Shown here: piece by piece, positions 25,101-33,736 of the stretch
Layout: every line of letters starts with the position of its first letter
Position numbering within the stretch: position 1 is the first letter of the stretch
NCBI GenBank assembly: GCA_910589025.1
Contig: CAJURM010000016.1
Span: 1 to 64,000, forward strand
Direction: 5' to 3'
Length of the DNA stretch: 64,000 nucleotides
Origin: an uncultured Odoribacter sp.
GTDB taxonomy: Bacteria > Bacteroidota > Bacteroidia > Bacteroidales > Marinifilaceae
The notes under the pieces: generated by a model
The model's input: the letters and a program-made list of their open reading frames with translations, nothing else
Databases searched by the model: none
Told to the model about the DNA's origin: nothing
Position numbers and translations under genes: made by a program

Positions 25101-25338
25101 GACGTTCTTTCCGGATCACTTCTTCCACAAATTCGGGAGTAACCGGCAGATAATAAATCTTATCGGCCACACCTTCCGAAGTCTGCACAGTTGCAATATT
25201 CGGGTTAATCAACACGCTGTATTTCCCCTCTTCCCGGATGGCCTTCAATGCCTGTGAACCGGAATAGTCGAACTCTCCCGCTTCACCGATTTTCAATGCT
25301 CCCGAACCTAACAGTAATATTTTGTTTATCTCTTTCAT
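22123..25338 (-). CDS. carB: Carbamoyl-phosphate synthase large subunit
   Basis: A 1071-aa protein of full family length. It has two homologous ATP-grasp halves, each starting with a KILLLGSGALKIGEAGEFDYSG-type segment (second: VIVLGSGAYRIGSSVEFDW). A C-terminal MGS-like allosteric domain (ILISSGPTRSKVELLESTKLL) follows. It makes carbamoyl phosphate for arginine and pyrimidine synthesis, using ammonia channelled from CarA. It lies 27 bp downstream of carA. Confidence 0.98.
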   Translation of the reverse strand: MKEINKILLLGSGALKIGEAGEFDYSGSQALKAIREEGKYSVLINPNIATVQTSEGVADKIYYLPVTPEFVEEVIRKERPDGILLSFGGQTALNCGVELYKRGVLEKYEVEVLGTPVQSIIDTEDREIFSDKLHEIGVKTPRSIAADNMEQAVKAAEELGFPLIIRAAYTLGGLGSGFCANMEELKKLAGSAFSYSPQILVEESLKGWKEIEYEVVRDCYDNCITVCNMENFDPLGIHTGESIVVAPSQTLSNSEYHKLREIAIKIIRHVGIVGECNVQYCLDPNSEDYRVIEVNARLSRSSALASKATGYPLAFVAAKLAMGYGLHEIKNSVTKVTTACFEPALDYIVCKIPRWDLNKFEGVSKLIGSSMKSVGEIMAIGRTFEEVIQKGLRMVGQGMHGFVGNNKEVKDIDEELVNPTDNRIFAIAAAFDKGYSVDKIHEMTRIDKWFLERLKNIHDLKEELGKYTTVRGVTPMMLKKAKQMGFSDFQIGRLTIKDEAMNAHQKMLKVREYRKELGITPCIKQIDTLAGEYPAQTNYLYATYNGNETDITYESDGKSVIVLGSGAYRIGSSVEFDWCCVSAVNAIKKAGYRSVMINYNPETVSTDYDTCDRLYFDELSFERVMDIVDLEEPKGVIVSTGGQIPNNLAMRLYEQHVNILGTSALSIDRAEDRQKFSTMCDQLGIDQPRWRELTSIEDIYKFIDEVGFPLLIRPSYVLSGAAMNVVSNKEELLHFLELAAEVSKDHPVVVTEFVQQAKEVEIDAVAQEGVIKAYAISEHVEFAGVHSGDATIVFPAQKLYIETIRRIKKIARAIAKELNISGPFNMQFLAKDNDIKVIECNLRASRSFPFVSKVLKYNFVEMATRIMLGEHVQELHKSVFDLDYVGVKASQFSFARLLKADPVLGVDMSSTGEVGCIGENYYEAILKSMLSVGHRIPEKNILISSGPTRSKVELLESTKLLLAKGYNVFATAGTAKFLADNGIEVPVLYWPDEEREPNIMDYLKNKKIDMVVNIPKNLTKRELDNGYKIRRAAVDYNIPLLTNARLASAFIYAICKVDRKDIAIKSWDEYK

Positions 25339-25365
25339 CTCTATTCTATTTTAACCTTTAACTTC

Positions 25366-26448
25366 TCATTTTTTACTCTTCTCCATGTTCTTCACAAATT
25401 CGTCAAAAAGATACTCCGTATCTACCGGACCGCTGGAAGCCTCCGGGTGAAACTGTGCCGAGAAGAAAGGTTTCGATTTATGACGTATTCCTTCGTTTGT
25501 CCCATCGTTCACATTGACAAACAAAGGTTCCCAATCTTCGGGTAAAGTATTGTCATCGATAGCAAAACCGTGATTCTGAGAAGTAATATAACAACGGTTT
25601 TTACCGGGTTCCATGACAGGCTGATTGTGGCTGCGATGTCCGTATTTCAATTTATAGGTTTCCGCGCCGGCAGCCCTTGCCATCAACTGATTTCCTAAAC
25701 ATATCCCCATGATCGGAATCTGTTTCTCCAACATTTTCCGGATGTTTTGTATGGTCTCTTCACATTGCGCCGGATCGCCCGGACCGTTGGAAAGAAAAAT
25801 ACCGTCACACGCTTCATTGGTAAAATCATAGTTCCAGGGTACACGCTTTACAGTTACATCCCGTTTCAGAAGATGCCGGATGATGTTGTATTTCACCCCG
25901 CAATCCACCAGCACCACTTTGTATTTACCGTGACCGTATTCTTTTACTTCGGGAGTGGATACCTGTGCCACAATATTTTCCTTGTTCGGGTCGTAAAACT
26001 CCACATCCTGATCGGCAAAGACAATCTTTCCAAGCATGGAACCATGCTCCCTCAGTTTTTTTGTCAATGCCCGGGTATCTATACCAAAAAGTCCCGGCAC
26101 CTTCTGGTCTTTCAACCATTGTCCGAGACTTTTTTCCGAATTCCAGTGACTGTATGCAAACGAATAATCCGAAATGACGAGAGCCGTGCAATGTATCTTA
26201 TCGGACTCAAAAAATGCCGGCAATCCGTCTTTTTTATCCTCCGAAGGCACCCCGTAGTTACCTATCATCGGATAAGTAGGAACCAATATCTGCCCTTTGT
26301 ATGACGGATCGGTCAGACTCTCCGGATAGCCCGTCATCGCCGTGTAAAAAACAACTTCCCCCGAAACCGACTGCTCGTATCCGAAAGAAGTACCTTCAAA
26401 AATAGTTCCGTCTTGCAGAACCAAACGTGCTTTTTTTAAATTTTGCAT
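25366..26448 (-). CDS. carA: Carbamoyl-phosphate synthase small subunit
   Basis: A 360-aa protein. It has the N-terminal CPSase small-chain domain (LVLQDGTIFEGTSFGYEQSVSGEVVF), then a class I glutamine amidotransferase with nucleophile Cys in MGICLGNQ and the His-Glu pair in FHPEASSGP. It hydrolyses glutamine and feeds ammonia to CarB. First gene of the carAB operon, divergent from the GNAT gene. Confidence 0.98.
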   Translation of the reverse strand: MQNLKKARLVLQDGTIFEGTSFGYEQSVSGEVVFYTAMTGYPESLTDPSYKGQILVPTYPMIGNYGVPSEDKKDGLPAFFESDKIHCTALVISDYSFAYSHWNSEKSLGQWLKDQKVPGLFGIDTRALTKKLREHGSMLGKIVFADQDVEFYDPNKENIVAQVSTPEVKEYGHGKYKVVLVDCGVKYNIIRHLLKRDVTVKRVPWNYDFTNEACDGIFLSNGPGDPAQCEETIQNIRKMLEKQIPIMGICLGNQLMARAAGAETYKLKYGHRSHNQPVMEPGKNRCYITSQNHGFAIDDNTLPEDWEPLFVNVNDGTNEGIRHKSKPFFSAQFHPEASSGPVDTEYLFDEFVKNMEKSKK

Positions 26449-26490
26449 ACCTATTTATGTGAACTGATTTACCGTATGTCTAAATTGTGC

Positions 26491-26498
26491 CAAAATTA
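26491..26498 (-). promoter_or_regulatory. carA: Candidate -7 box for carAB
   Basis: On the minus strand this reads TAATTTTG, matching TAnnTTTG, about 43 bp upstream of the carA ATG. No good -33 TTTG is visible, and I see no convincing ArgR operator. Confidence 0.35.
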
Positions 26499-26556
26499 AT
26501 AAAATTCTACCGGAATAAAAATAACATCCGTGCAAAAGACTTTATAATTTTGTAGT

Positions 26557-27090
26557 ATGAATACAAGCAATAAACACCGTTTCCATATATTTGAGAAAGC
26601 CTCGGAAAACGACTTCCATGAAATCTGGAAAATTATTGATGATGCAAGAAACCGGATGTTATGCGAAGGCAAGAAACAGTGGAATAAAAACTATCCGTCG
26701 CCATCCGACATCCACAATGATATTATCAATGAGACAGGCTTTGTATTAAAAGACACTTTCGGACAGATAGACTGCTTCGGAGCAGTCATATTCGGTGTTG
26801 AACCTGCATACGAAACTATCGAAGGTGCGTGGCTGACAGAAAAAGAGTATGTAGTCGTACATCGGCTCGCCGTATCACAAAAAACACAAGGTCAGGGAAT
26901 TGCATCCTATTTCATGCAACAGGTGGAAATGCTTGCCAAAGAAAAAGGTATCGAAAGTTTTAAAGTCGATACGAACTTCGACAATTTCGCCATGATGGCA
27001 GTATTGGATAAACTCGGTTTCAGCTACTGCGGAGAAATCAGCTACGAAAAAGGAAAACGCCGGGCGTACGAAAAAAAGCTGAAGAATTGA
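26557..27090 (+). CDS. GNAT-family N-acetyltransferase
   Basis: A 177-aa protein with the GNAT core. Motif A is VVHRLAVSQKTQGQGIASYFM, with the acetyl-CoA pyrophosphate loop QxxGxG/A. Motif B is FDNFAMMAVLDKLGFSYCGEI. The substrate cannot be told from sequence; Bacteroidetes have many such enzymes. It is divergent from carA. Confidence 0.88.
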   Translation: MNTSNKHRFHIFEKASENDFHEIWKIIDDARNRMLCEGKKQWNKNYPSPSDIHNDIINETGFVLKDTFGQIDCFGAVIFGVEPAYETIEGAWLTEKEYVVVHRLAVSQKTQGQGIASYFMQQVEMLAKEKGIESFKVDTNFDNFAMMAVLDKLGFSYCGEISYEKGKRRAYEKKLKN

Positions 27091-27429
27091 AATATCAAAA
27101 AGGCAGGTTTCTCCCTTACCTTTCGCTTTCCCCTCCCGTAGAAAACATCTCTTATTCTCCGGTGTAACACCTCTGTATCTCCTCTACAAAGTGCAAACAA
27201 AGCCCAAACAGAGTGCAAACAAAGTGCTTCGGGAAGCACTTTGTAAAGACTTTATATAGACTTTCAATGGTTTTTGCAGAATATTAACAGAGGAGATAAA
27301 GCGGTATAACACTGATTTTCTGTATGGGACGGGAATAAGAGAGAGGGGGGAAAGGTTGAAAGAGGGATGTGTATCTAATGACAGGCTTGATATGAAAAAT
27401 AAATCCCGGCATTGCTTCCGGGATTTCGT
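27091..27429. other. 339-bp intergenic region with hairpin and short repeats
   Basis: Between convergent genes. It holds a perfect 12-bp inverted repeat, ACAAAGTGCTTC at 27219-27230 with GAAGCACTTTGT at 27233-27244. Just before it lie repeated AGTGCAAACAAAG units (about 27190-27225). The terminator of the acetyltransferase gene lies at the right end. No gene is visible. Confidence 0.6.
27391..27427 (-). terminator. Terminator of the CAT-like gene
   Basis: AAATCCCGG (27401-27409) and CCGGGATTT (27418-27426) form a 9-bp stem, followed on the minus strand by ATTTTTCAT. It lies a few bases after the stop of the acetyltransferase gene. Confidence 0.85.
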
Positions 27430-28050
27430 TTATGATTTCAGATGATTGATTTCCAGTTGTAGGGCATGGAGAAAAGCAGCGGCATGGGCGCCGTCCATCT
27501 GGGTATGATGGAATTGGAAAGAGACGGTCAGGGTCGTTTTAAAGAAACGTTTCCTATATTTTCCCCATATCATAAAGGGATTGTTAAATATGCCGCTATA
27601 CATACCGACTGCCCCGTCTATTTCATATTGGGCAAGAGCGGAAGTGCCGATGACCATACTATCAATCAGGTCATGGTTTTCGCAACTATCAGCAACCTGC
27701 CGGGTCAGCCGGAGATAATCTTCATTAAATTCCGCCAAATTTCCGGAGAAAGGAACGTCACAAGAACTCACTTCTCCCCTTTTGTTGGCTACAATGGTAT
27801 TCACGGCTATCGTATCATATTGTATGAGTTTTTCGCCCACCGGAAGCATATAAAACTCTTTTACACGGCTTGCAGCCTTTCCAATACAAAAGCACATCAG
27901 CATATTGAATTTCAATCCTTTCCGTTTACTGAACTTAACAAGGCGCGACACATTAAGGGTCTTAAAGAAAGTCACCATCGGCATGGGCGCTTTCATCCAC
28001 ATTTCAAACGCATAAGCACGGGAGGTCTCATCCGGATTTATCTCTTTCAT
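27430..28050 (-). CDS. Chloramphenicol acetyltransferase-like protein
   Basis: A 206-aa protein with the CAT active-site motif FHHTQMDGAHAA near the C-terminus. The catalytic His is the second in HHTQMDG. The trimeric CAT fold is recognisable throughout (VTFFKTLNVSRLVKFSKRKG, MVIGTSALAQYEIDG). I start at ATG 28050, preceded by AAAGGAA; the frame continues to a TTG at 28137. Chromosomal CAT homologues do not always give resistance, so a xenobiotic acetyltransferase role is possible. Confidence 0.85.
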   Translation of the reverse strand: MKEINPDETSRAYAFEMWMKAPMPMVTFFKTLNVSRLVKFSKRKGLKFNMLMCFCIGKAASRVKEFYMLPVGEKLIQYDTIAVNTIVANKRGEVSSCDVPFSGNLAEFNEDYLRLTRQVADSCENHDLIDSMVIGTSALAQYEIDGAVGMYSGIFNNPFMIWGKYRKRFFKTTLTVSFQFHHTQMDGAHAAAFLHALQLEINHLKS

Positions 28051-28138
28051 TTCCTTTAATATATAATTATGACAAAAATTAGCCGGAGCATATTTTTTCA
28101 GCTCTACCCCTGCACCACCAAAAGATAACGGATTCAAC

Positions 28139-29074
28139 TCAAAGATTCGCCTTGATGTAATCCGTGATCGTAAAATCGGTCTTATAATCTGTTTTTCCCG
28201 GCACGCTTTCCACTGTTTTCAGAATTTTTCCGGCATCAAACATACAAACCGAATAAATAAAATCGTATATCTCTCCCCGGTTGTTGTTCATCGGTGTACC
28301 GGAAATTTCATGCGATGCTCCATTAAAACGATGAAAACGGTGAGGCATATTTTTCTCCGACAGAACATCACTGATTGTCCTGGAACCCCAAAGTCCGAAA
28401 TTACCGAGTGTTGCTTTTTCAAAAGGTACAATAGCATCGGCGTCTCCATGAAAAAGAAGCAGGGGACACGGGGTATTGTCCCAACACGGCACACCTTCCG
28501 AGCAGATTGCCCCCGCCATAGAAATGACTCCCGCATAATTAAATTCAGCCGGTAACCCGAATTTTACACTAAATCCGGATCTATTACAGAGATAATACTC
28601 CGTCTGGAGTACCGTAATAGCTCCGGCACTCGACCCGCAGGCAAACATCTGTTTCACGTCAATGTTCCATTCTGCGGCTTTGGAATCGACATAGGCCGTC
28701 GCTTTCATGAAATCAACCACAGCCGTATCAATGGCTGCCATTAAATGAGATTTGAATCCTTCGGGCGACATCATCTCCTGTGCAGGTACATTTTTCAACA
28801 GCGTACGGTAATCAACAGATACTACAGAGATGCCGTTTTTCGTCAGATAATCAAACAGAGGAAGAAATGACTCACTATCCCGTGCCCCGCCTTTGAAGCC
28901 GCCGCCAAAAGCAAATATCAGTACGGGTGTAGGACCGAAAGATGCCGCCCTGTAAAAATCCAAACGCAAAGTGTCGGTTCCTGCAATGTCGTATTCTACG
29001 GTTTCCCTGTATTCCCCTACAGAAATCAGAGAAGAAAAAACGGCTGCCAGTCCTAAAAAAAGATATTTTATCAT
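28139..29074 (-). CDS. Secreted alpha/beta-hydrolase (esterase/lipase-like)
   Basis: A 311-aa protein with a signal peptide (YLFLGLAAVFSSLISV). It has a GGG oxyanion segment (FAFGGGFKGG), nucleophile elbow CGSSAGAI (about residue 150), acid HGDADAIVPF and His in GASHEISG. These are all the parts of a carboxylesterase. The substrate is unknown. It lies upstream of the CAT-like gene on the same strand. Confidence 0.87.
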   Translation of the reverse strand: MIKYLFLGLAAVFSSLISVGEYRETVEYDIAGTDTLRLDFYRAASFGPTPVLIFAFGGGFKGGARDSESFLPLFDYLTKNGISVVSVDYRTLLKNVPAQEMMSPEGFKSHLMAAIDTAVVDFMKATAYVDSKAAEWNIDVKQMFACGSSAGAITVLQTEYYLCNRSGFSVKFGLPAEFNYAGVISMAGAICSEGVPCWDNTPCPLLLFHGDADAIVPFEKATLGNFGLWGSRTISDVLSEKNMPHRFHRFNGASHEISGTPMNNNRGEIYDFIYSVCMFDAGKILKTVESVPGKTDYKTDFTITDYIKANL

Positions 29075-29162
29075 GGGTCGTTCAGTGTTAAGAGGATATT
29101 TCGGACAAAGTTAGCCATAATTCTCCAATTACGGGTTCTTCACACGATTCTTTACCAATAAA

Positions 29163-29194
29163 TTTGATACTCCGTTTAAGTTACATTATTTTTG
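29163..29194 (+). promoter_or_regulatory. argR: Promoter of argR
   Basis: TTTG (29163-29166), 20 bp, TATTTTTG (29187-29194): an excellent Bacteroidetes promoter. It makes the TTG at 29192 impossible as a start and supports ATG 29216. Confidence 0.75.
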
Positions 29195-29215
29195 TATGGG
29201 ATAAAATTTACAGCT

Positions 29216-29692
29216 ATGCGAAACAAAACCAAAAGGTTACTTACTATCCGGCAATTGATTGAAACCGAACTTATCTCTTCCCAGGAAGAATTGTTGTTCC
29301 GTCTGAAAGAACTCGGAGTGGAGGCTACACAAAGCACCCTTTCAAGAGATTTGAAGTTTATGAAAGTAGCAAAAATCCCTCACAAGGAGAAAGGATATAT
29401 CTACATCATACCCGAAAACATCAATGAACAGAGGGAAGAAAAAATCTCTTCCGTCATCACGGATGCTATTCTGAGCATCGATTTTTCCGGAAATATGGCT
29501 GTTATCAAAACCCTTCCGGGTTATGCCAATGCCGTAACGGTACTTATTGACAGTGAAAATTATTTCGAAGTATTGGGAACGGTTGCCGGAGAAGACACTA
29601 TATTTATTGTCATGCGTGAAGGCGTCAGCCGTAGCCAGCTCATTGAAGTACTTACTTCCGTCCATCCGGGAATGAGGATGTTGTACAAATAA
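29216..29692 (+). CDS. argR: Arginine repressor ArgR
   Basis: A 158-aa protein. The N-terminal winged helix has the ArgR signature TQSTLSRDLKFMKVAKI. The C-terminal arginine-binding and hexamerisation domain has GTVAGEDTIFIVMREG. It controls arginine genes in response to arginine. carAB lies about 3 kb away on the other strand and is a likely target, though I found no clear operator there. Confidence 0.95.
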   Translation: MRNKTKRLLTIRQLIETELISSQEELLFRLKELGVEATQSTLSRDLKFMKVAKIPHKEKGYIYIIPENINEQREEKISSVITDAILSIDFSGNMAVIKTLPGYANAVTVLIDSENYFEVLGTVAGEDTIFIVMREGVSRSQLIEVLTSVHPGMRMLYK

Positions 29693-29693
29693 A

Positions 29694-29763
29694 GTTGAAA
29701 AAGTTGAAATGTTGAAGAGAAGCACCCTTTCAACTTTTCAACATTTTAACCTTTCAACATTTT
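29694..29763 (+). repeat. argR: GTTGAAA-type palindromic intergenic repeat, copy 1
   Basis: Direct units of GTTGAAA on the left and TTTCAAC on the right form an 11-bp stem (AAAAGTTGAAA with TTTCAACTTTT) plus a second, partly exclusive pairing. It may end argR transcription. A related but larger element lies at 54196-54279. Confidence 0.65.
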
Positions 29764-29886
29764 ATAAATCATTTGTGCTCTTATCTCGAAAATAGTTTGT
29801 AAACTTGCACCCCGGATTTGAAACTTGTATGATGGAATTCCGGTCTCGGAAATTTCATAAAAGCGCTGAAATTAAGAAATAAGCGT

Positions 29887-30726
29887 ATGAAAGTTGTATA
29901 TACGAAAGAAGAATTAACCGATTTTATCGGCAGTTATAAAAAAGAGGGAAAAACCATTGGTTTTGTACCTACGATGGGAGCTTTACACGAAGGACATCTG
30001 TCACTCGTCACCCAATGCAAGAAAAACAGTGATGTAGCCGTAGTAAGCGTATTCGTCAATCCCACCCAGTTTAATGACCCGGAAGATTTAAAGAGATATC
30101 CCCGCACACCTGAAAAAGATTGTGTGCTATTGGAAACAGCAGGATGTGACATTGCTTTCCTGCCTTCTGTGGAAGAAATTTACCCGGAAAAAGACACCCG
30201 GAAATTTGATTTCGGTTATCTGGAATCCATCATGGAAGGAGCCAAACGCCCCGGACATTTCAACGGAGTGGGGCAAGTGGTAAGCCGTCTGTTTGACATC
30301 GTACAACCCGACAGAGCTTTTTTCGGAATGAAAGATTTCCAGCAGGTAGCCATTATAAAAAATATGGTCCGGCAGTTGGATTATACATTGGAAATCATTC
30401 CCTGTCCCATTGTCAGGGAAGAAAGCGGATTGGCATTAAGTTCACGTAATGCCCTTTTGGACAAAGAACATAAAGAGAATGCCCCCCATATTTACGCTAC
30501 TTTGAAAAAAGCCCGTGAACTGGCTTCCCGGATGGGTGTAGACGAATTGAAAAAATGGATTGCCGACGAAATTAACCGGAATCCGTTTCTGGAAACGGAA
30601 TATGTTGAAATTGTCGATGATACAACACTCAAAGTCATAAATGACTGGAGTGAAAAAGGAACAAAAGTGGCTTGTGTCGCTGTTTATGCAGGTAAAATCC
30701 GGCTTATCGACAACATTGTATTTTAA
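29887..30726 (+). CDS. panC: Pantothenate synthetase
   Basis: A 279-aa protein with the nucleotidyltransferase HxGH as HEGH in FVPTMGALHEGHLSL. It also has VFVNPTQFNDPEDL, FGMKDFQQVAII and a KMSKS-like segment (GLALSSRNALL). It joins pantoate and beta-alanine. First gene of a panC-panD-rfaE2 run; panD supplies its beta-alanine. Confidence 0.98.
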   Translation: MKVVYTKEELTDFIGSYKKEGKTIGFVPTMGALHEGHLSLVTQCKKNSDVAVVSVFVNPTQFNDPEDLKRYPRTPEKDCVLLETAGCDIAFLPSVEEIYPEKDTRKFDFGYLESIMEGAKRPGHFNGVGQVVSRLFDIVQPDRAFFGMKDFQQVAIIKNMVRQLDYTLEIIPCPIVREESGLALSSRNALLDKEHKENAPHIYATLKKARELASRMGVDELKKWIADEINRNPFLETEYVEIVDDTTLKVINDWSEKGTKVACVAVYAGKIRLIDNIVF

Positions 30727-30750
30727 TCGGTCTTATCAATTGAAACAGAC

Positions 30751-31101
30751 ATGTTTATTGAAGTTGTAAAATCTAAGATTCACAAGGTTACAGTTACGGA
30801 AGCCAATCTGCAATATGTAGGCAGTGTAACGATTGACATCGCCTTGATGGAAGCCGCCAATATCATCGAAAACGAAAAAGTTCAGATCGTAAACGTAAAC
30901 AATGGAGAACGTATCGAAACATACGTTATCAAAGGAGAAAGAAATTCGGGAGTGGTTTGTCTGAATGGTCCGGCAGCCCGGAAATGTGCAATAGGAGATG
31001 TGGTTATCATCATTTCCTACGCGTCAATGGATTTTGAAGAAGCCAAAGCACACAAACCCACGTTGGTATTCCCCGACACTTCAACCAATCAACTGATTTA
31101 A
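30751..31101 (+). CDS. panD: Aspartate 1-decarboxylase
   Basis: A 116-aa pyruvoyl enzyme precursor. The self-cleavage site is Gly24-Ser25 in YVGSVTID, and Tyr and Lys9 of the active site are present (KSKIHKVTVT). It makes beta-alanine for pantothenate. It starts 24 bp after panC. Confidence 0.97.
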   Translation: MFIEVVKSKIHKVTVTEANLQYVGSVTIDIALMEAANIIENEKVQIVNVNNGERIETYVIKGERNSGVVCLNGPAARKCAIGDVVIIISYASMDFEEAKAHKPTLVFPDTSTNQLI

Positions 31102-31114
31102 AAACACGTCGATT

Positions 31115-31603
31115 ATGGACTATCTGGCTTTTATCACAAATAAAATCGTTGAAGACAGAGATGATTTTCGAAATACATTAAGCCAGTGGAAATTTCAAAA
31201 TGAAAAAATAGTCTTTACAAACGGTTGTTTTGACATTCTTCATCGCGGCCACATAGAATATCTTGCCCAGGCTGCTTCTTTCGGTACAAAATTGGTTATC
31301 GGACTCAATACCGATGCATCCGTAAAGAGATTGAAAGGAGAAACACGCCCTGTTAATAATCAGCAAGCCCGTGCTATTTTGCTTTCTTCTTTGATATTCA
31401 GCGACAAAATCGTTTTTTTTGACGAAGACACCCCGCTCGAATTGATCCGGTTCGTACAGCCCGACATATTGGTCAAAGGAGCCGATTACAAACCCGAAGA
31501 GATTGTCGGGTATGACATCGTAAAAGCCAAAGGGGGAGAAGTCGTAACCATCGACCTGACACAAGGATACTCCACTACCTCTATCCTCAGCAAATTGGGA
31601 TAA
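31115..31603 (+). CDS. rfaE2: ADP-heptose synthase, adenylyltransferase part
   Basis: A 162-aa cytidylyltransferase-fold enzyme with FTNGCFDILHRGHIEYL (HxGH) and the ending QGYSTTSIL. It adenylates heptose 1-phosphate for the LPS inner core. Here it is separate from the kinase domain, as in many Bacteroidetes. It starts 13 bp after panD. Confidence 0.95.
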   Translation: MDYLAFITNKIVEDRDDFRNTLSQWKFQNEKIVFTNGCFDILHRGHIEYLAQAASFGTKLVIGLNTDASVKRLKGETRPVNNQQARAILLSSLIFSDKIVFFDEDTPLELIRFVQPDILVKGADYKPEEIVGYDIVKAKGGEVVTIDLTQGYSTTSILSKLG

Positions 31604-32117
31604 ACATTCCTTCCGCTTTATCTTCACGACAGCTATTTTCTTACCTGTTAGAAAAGTGTCACAAAGCTGTAAAAAAGTGTTAGTAAAAAATGAAAGAAAT
31701 ACACATAACTTATTTTGAAAATTTAAAAAAGGACAGTGTTATATTTTTTAATGAAATTCCAAAATTAAAAACCTTTCTTTAATTGTTTTTCTTTCCACAT
31801 ATTCCTAACACTTTTTCCCGGTTAAAAAACGGTTTTTTATTATTCGGTTTTCTTTCTAACAATTGTCAATAACTTTAATAAAAGAATATAGATCAATCAT
31901 TTATTATTAGCATACCTGTTAATAATTTTCTTTTTCAAACTAAAAACGAGATAATCAAAAAAGGAATACTTTTTTTATTCCACAAACTAACATCTCATCA
32001 TCATTTTCATATTTAAATTTAAAAAAATAGGAATAATATAATTATAATAAGTTTGTTTAAAACCGTCAATGTGTACCTTTGCAAAGATTAAATCCGATGT
32101 CAAATTAAACAAAAACG
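31604..32117. other. 514-bp AT-rich intergenic region
   Basis: Very A/T-rich, with no credible gene. The right end carries the promoter of the flippase gene. GTGTTAGTAAAAAATG-like and AACACTTTTT-like segments are partly inverted, but I see no strong structure. Confidence 0.6.
32052..32081 (+). promoter_or_regulatory. Promoter of the flippase gene
   Basis: TTTG (32052-32055), 18 bp, TACCTTTG (32074-32081), 36 bp before the ATG at 32118. Matches the Bacteroidetes consensus with slightly short spacing. Confidence 0.6.
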
Positions 32118-33611
32118 ATGAATCCTTTAAAAAAATTAGCCGGTGAAACGGTTATCTATGGATTTACGACCATTTTAGGCCGTTTCGTCAACTGGCTGCT
32201 TGTTCCTTTGTATGCCGGAATTTTTGCAGCAAGTGAATACGGTATTGTTATAAATCTGATGTCTTATACAGCCCTTTTGGTGGTATTACTGACTTATGGG
32301 ACGGAGACCGGATTTTTCAGGTTTGCCACACAGGAGAACCGGAACAATGTTTTTTCCACTTTGATGTCTTCCTTGTCCGTAACTACTCTTCTTTTTTTGT
32401 TTCTTACACTCTTTTTTCTGACGGATTTATCTGTTTTTCTGGATGTGCAGGAACACAAAGAGTATTTGATATTATTGATTGTCACGATTGCTATAGATGT
32501 TATCAGTTCCATTCCTTTTGCTCTTTTAAGGCTGGAAAGCCGCCCTATACGTTTCGGAATCATCAAGTTACTGAACATCGGAATAAACATCGGATTAAAC
32601 CTGTTTTTTCTTTTGTGCTGTCCTTTTTTGGAGAAAAAGGGGATGCATGTTCCTTTTTTTGATCCTCAGGGGGGGATTCTCTATATTTTCATATCCTATT
32701 TGGTCGCTTCGATGGTGACGTTCCTGATGCTGTTGCCCTATTTTCTGAAATTTCATTTTTATTTCTCTTTCAAGTTGTTGAAAGAGATTTTGAATTATTC
32801 TTTTCCGATACTGATTGTGAGTTTGGCGGGAATGGTCAATTTGCAGGGGGATAAAATTATGATGCCCAAGATTCTGGGGCAGGTTATGAGTCAGGAGGAG
32901 GCATTGGCTATGACGGGTATTTACGGGGCTAATTATAAATTGGCTTTGGTGATGTATATTTTTACCCAGGGTTTCCGGTTTGCTTTTGAACCGTTTTTTT
33001 TCAACTATTCCAAGAATGAAGATTCCAAAAAAGTATACAGACAGGTGTTTTTGTATTTTACGGGATTCGGCCTGATTATCTTTTTGGGGGTTATGTATTG
33101 GATTGATATTATCAAATTTTTTGTACGTCGTCCCCAGTATTATGCAGGGATAATTATTGTGCCGTGGGTGCTTTTGGCCAATCTTTTCCAGGGGATGTAT
33201 TATTCTCTTTCTTTGTGGTATAAACTGACGGATAAAACGATTTACGGGGCATATATGGCTATTGCAGGCAGTGTGATTACCGTTTCCATGAATTTCATTC
33301 TGTTGCCCCGGATAGGGTTTATGGGGTCCGCTTATGCGGTTTTTACCTGTTTTTTGGTTATGTGTGTTCTCTCTTTGATATTGGGACACCGGTTTTACCG
33401 GATAGATTATGACATACGTAAGATTATTTTTTATTTTTTATTAGCCGTTGTATTTTATTTTGCAGGCAGATATATTACGTTTGATAATCCTTGGGTAACC
33501 TGTCTGGCAAGGACGCCTTTGCTGATGGTGTTTGTTTTGATTTTCCTGAAAAGGGAAATGAAATTCTTGTTTACCGGAAATTTCATACGTAAAGTGTTCA
33601 GTAAAAGGTAG
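32118..33611 (+). CDS. Oligosaccharide flippase (MATE/MVF-type)
   Basis: A 497-aa protein with about 14 membrane helices and the family start KKLAGETVIYGFTTILGRFVNWLLVPLY. It should move lipid-linked glycans across the inner membrane for LPS or surface polysaccharide. It is not inside a glycan synthesis cluster. Instead it heads a conserved Bacteroidetes gene run with dut, a TPR protein and a DUF4292 lipoprotein. Confidence 0.9.
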   Translation: MNPLKKLAGETVIYGFTTILGRFVNWLLVPLYAGIFAASEYGIVINLMSYTALLVVLLTYGTETGFFRFATQENRNNVFSTLMSSLSVTTLLFLFLTLFFLTDLSVFLDVQEHKEYLILLIVTIAIDVISSIPFALLRLESRPIRFGIIKLLNIGINIGLNLFFLLCCPFLEKKGMHVPFFDPQGGILYIFISYLVASMVTFLMLLPYFLKFHFYFSFKLLKEILNYSFPILIVSLAGMVNLQGDKIMMPKILGQVMSQEEALAMTGIYGANYKLALVMYIFTQGFRFAFEPFFFNYSKNEDSKKVYRQVFLYFTGFGLIIFLGVMYWIDIIKFFVRRPQYYAGIIIVPWVLLANLFQGMYYSLSLWYKLTDKTIYGAYMAIAGSVITVSMNFILLPRIGFMGSAYAVFTCFLVMCVLSLILGHRFYRIDYDIRKIIFYFLLAVVFYFAGRYITFDNPWVTCLARTPLLMVFVLIFLKREMKFLFTGNFIRKVFSKR

Positions 33612-33660
33612 TAATGTTTTTTGGCAAAAGGGAAGACCGTTCATCAAAATTCGAGTAAAC

Positions 33661-33691
33661 TTGATTTTGCATTTAACTTGTACTATCTTTG
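33661..33691 (+). promoter_or_regulatory. dut: Candidate promoter of dut
   Basis: TTG (33661-33663), 20 bp, TATCTTTG (33684-33691), 45 bp before the dut ATG. Confidence 0.5.
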
Positions 33692-33736
33692 TAAAAGATT
33701 GGGAAAGAGTATTTAATATGGCATAAAAAGAGAAAT

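Noticed and set aside
29192..29215. TTG start for argR
   Set aside because: It falls inside the -7 box of a well-matched promoter; ATG 29216 follows at a sensible distance.
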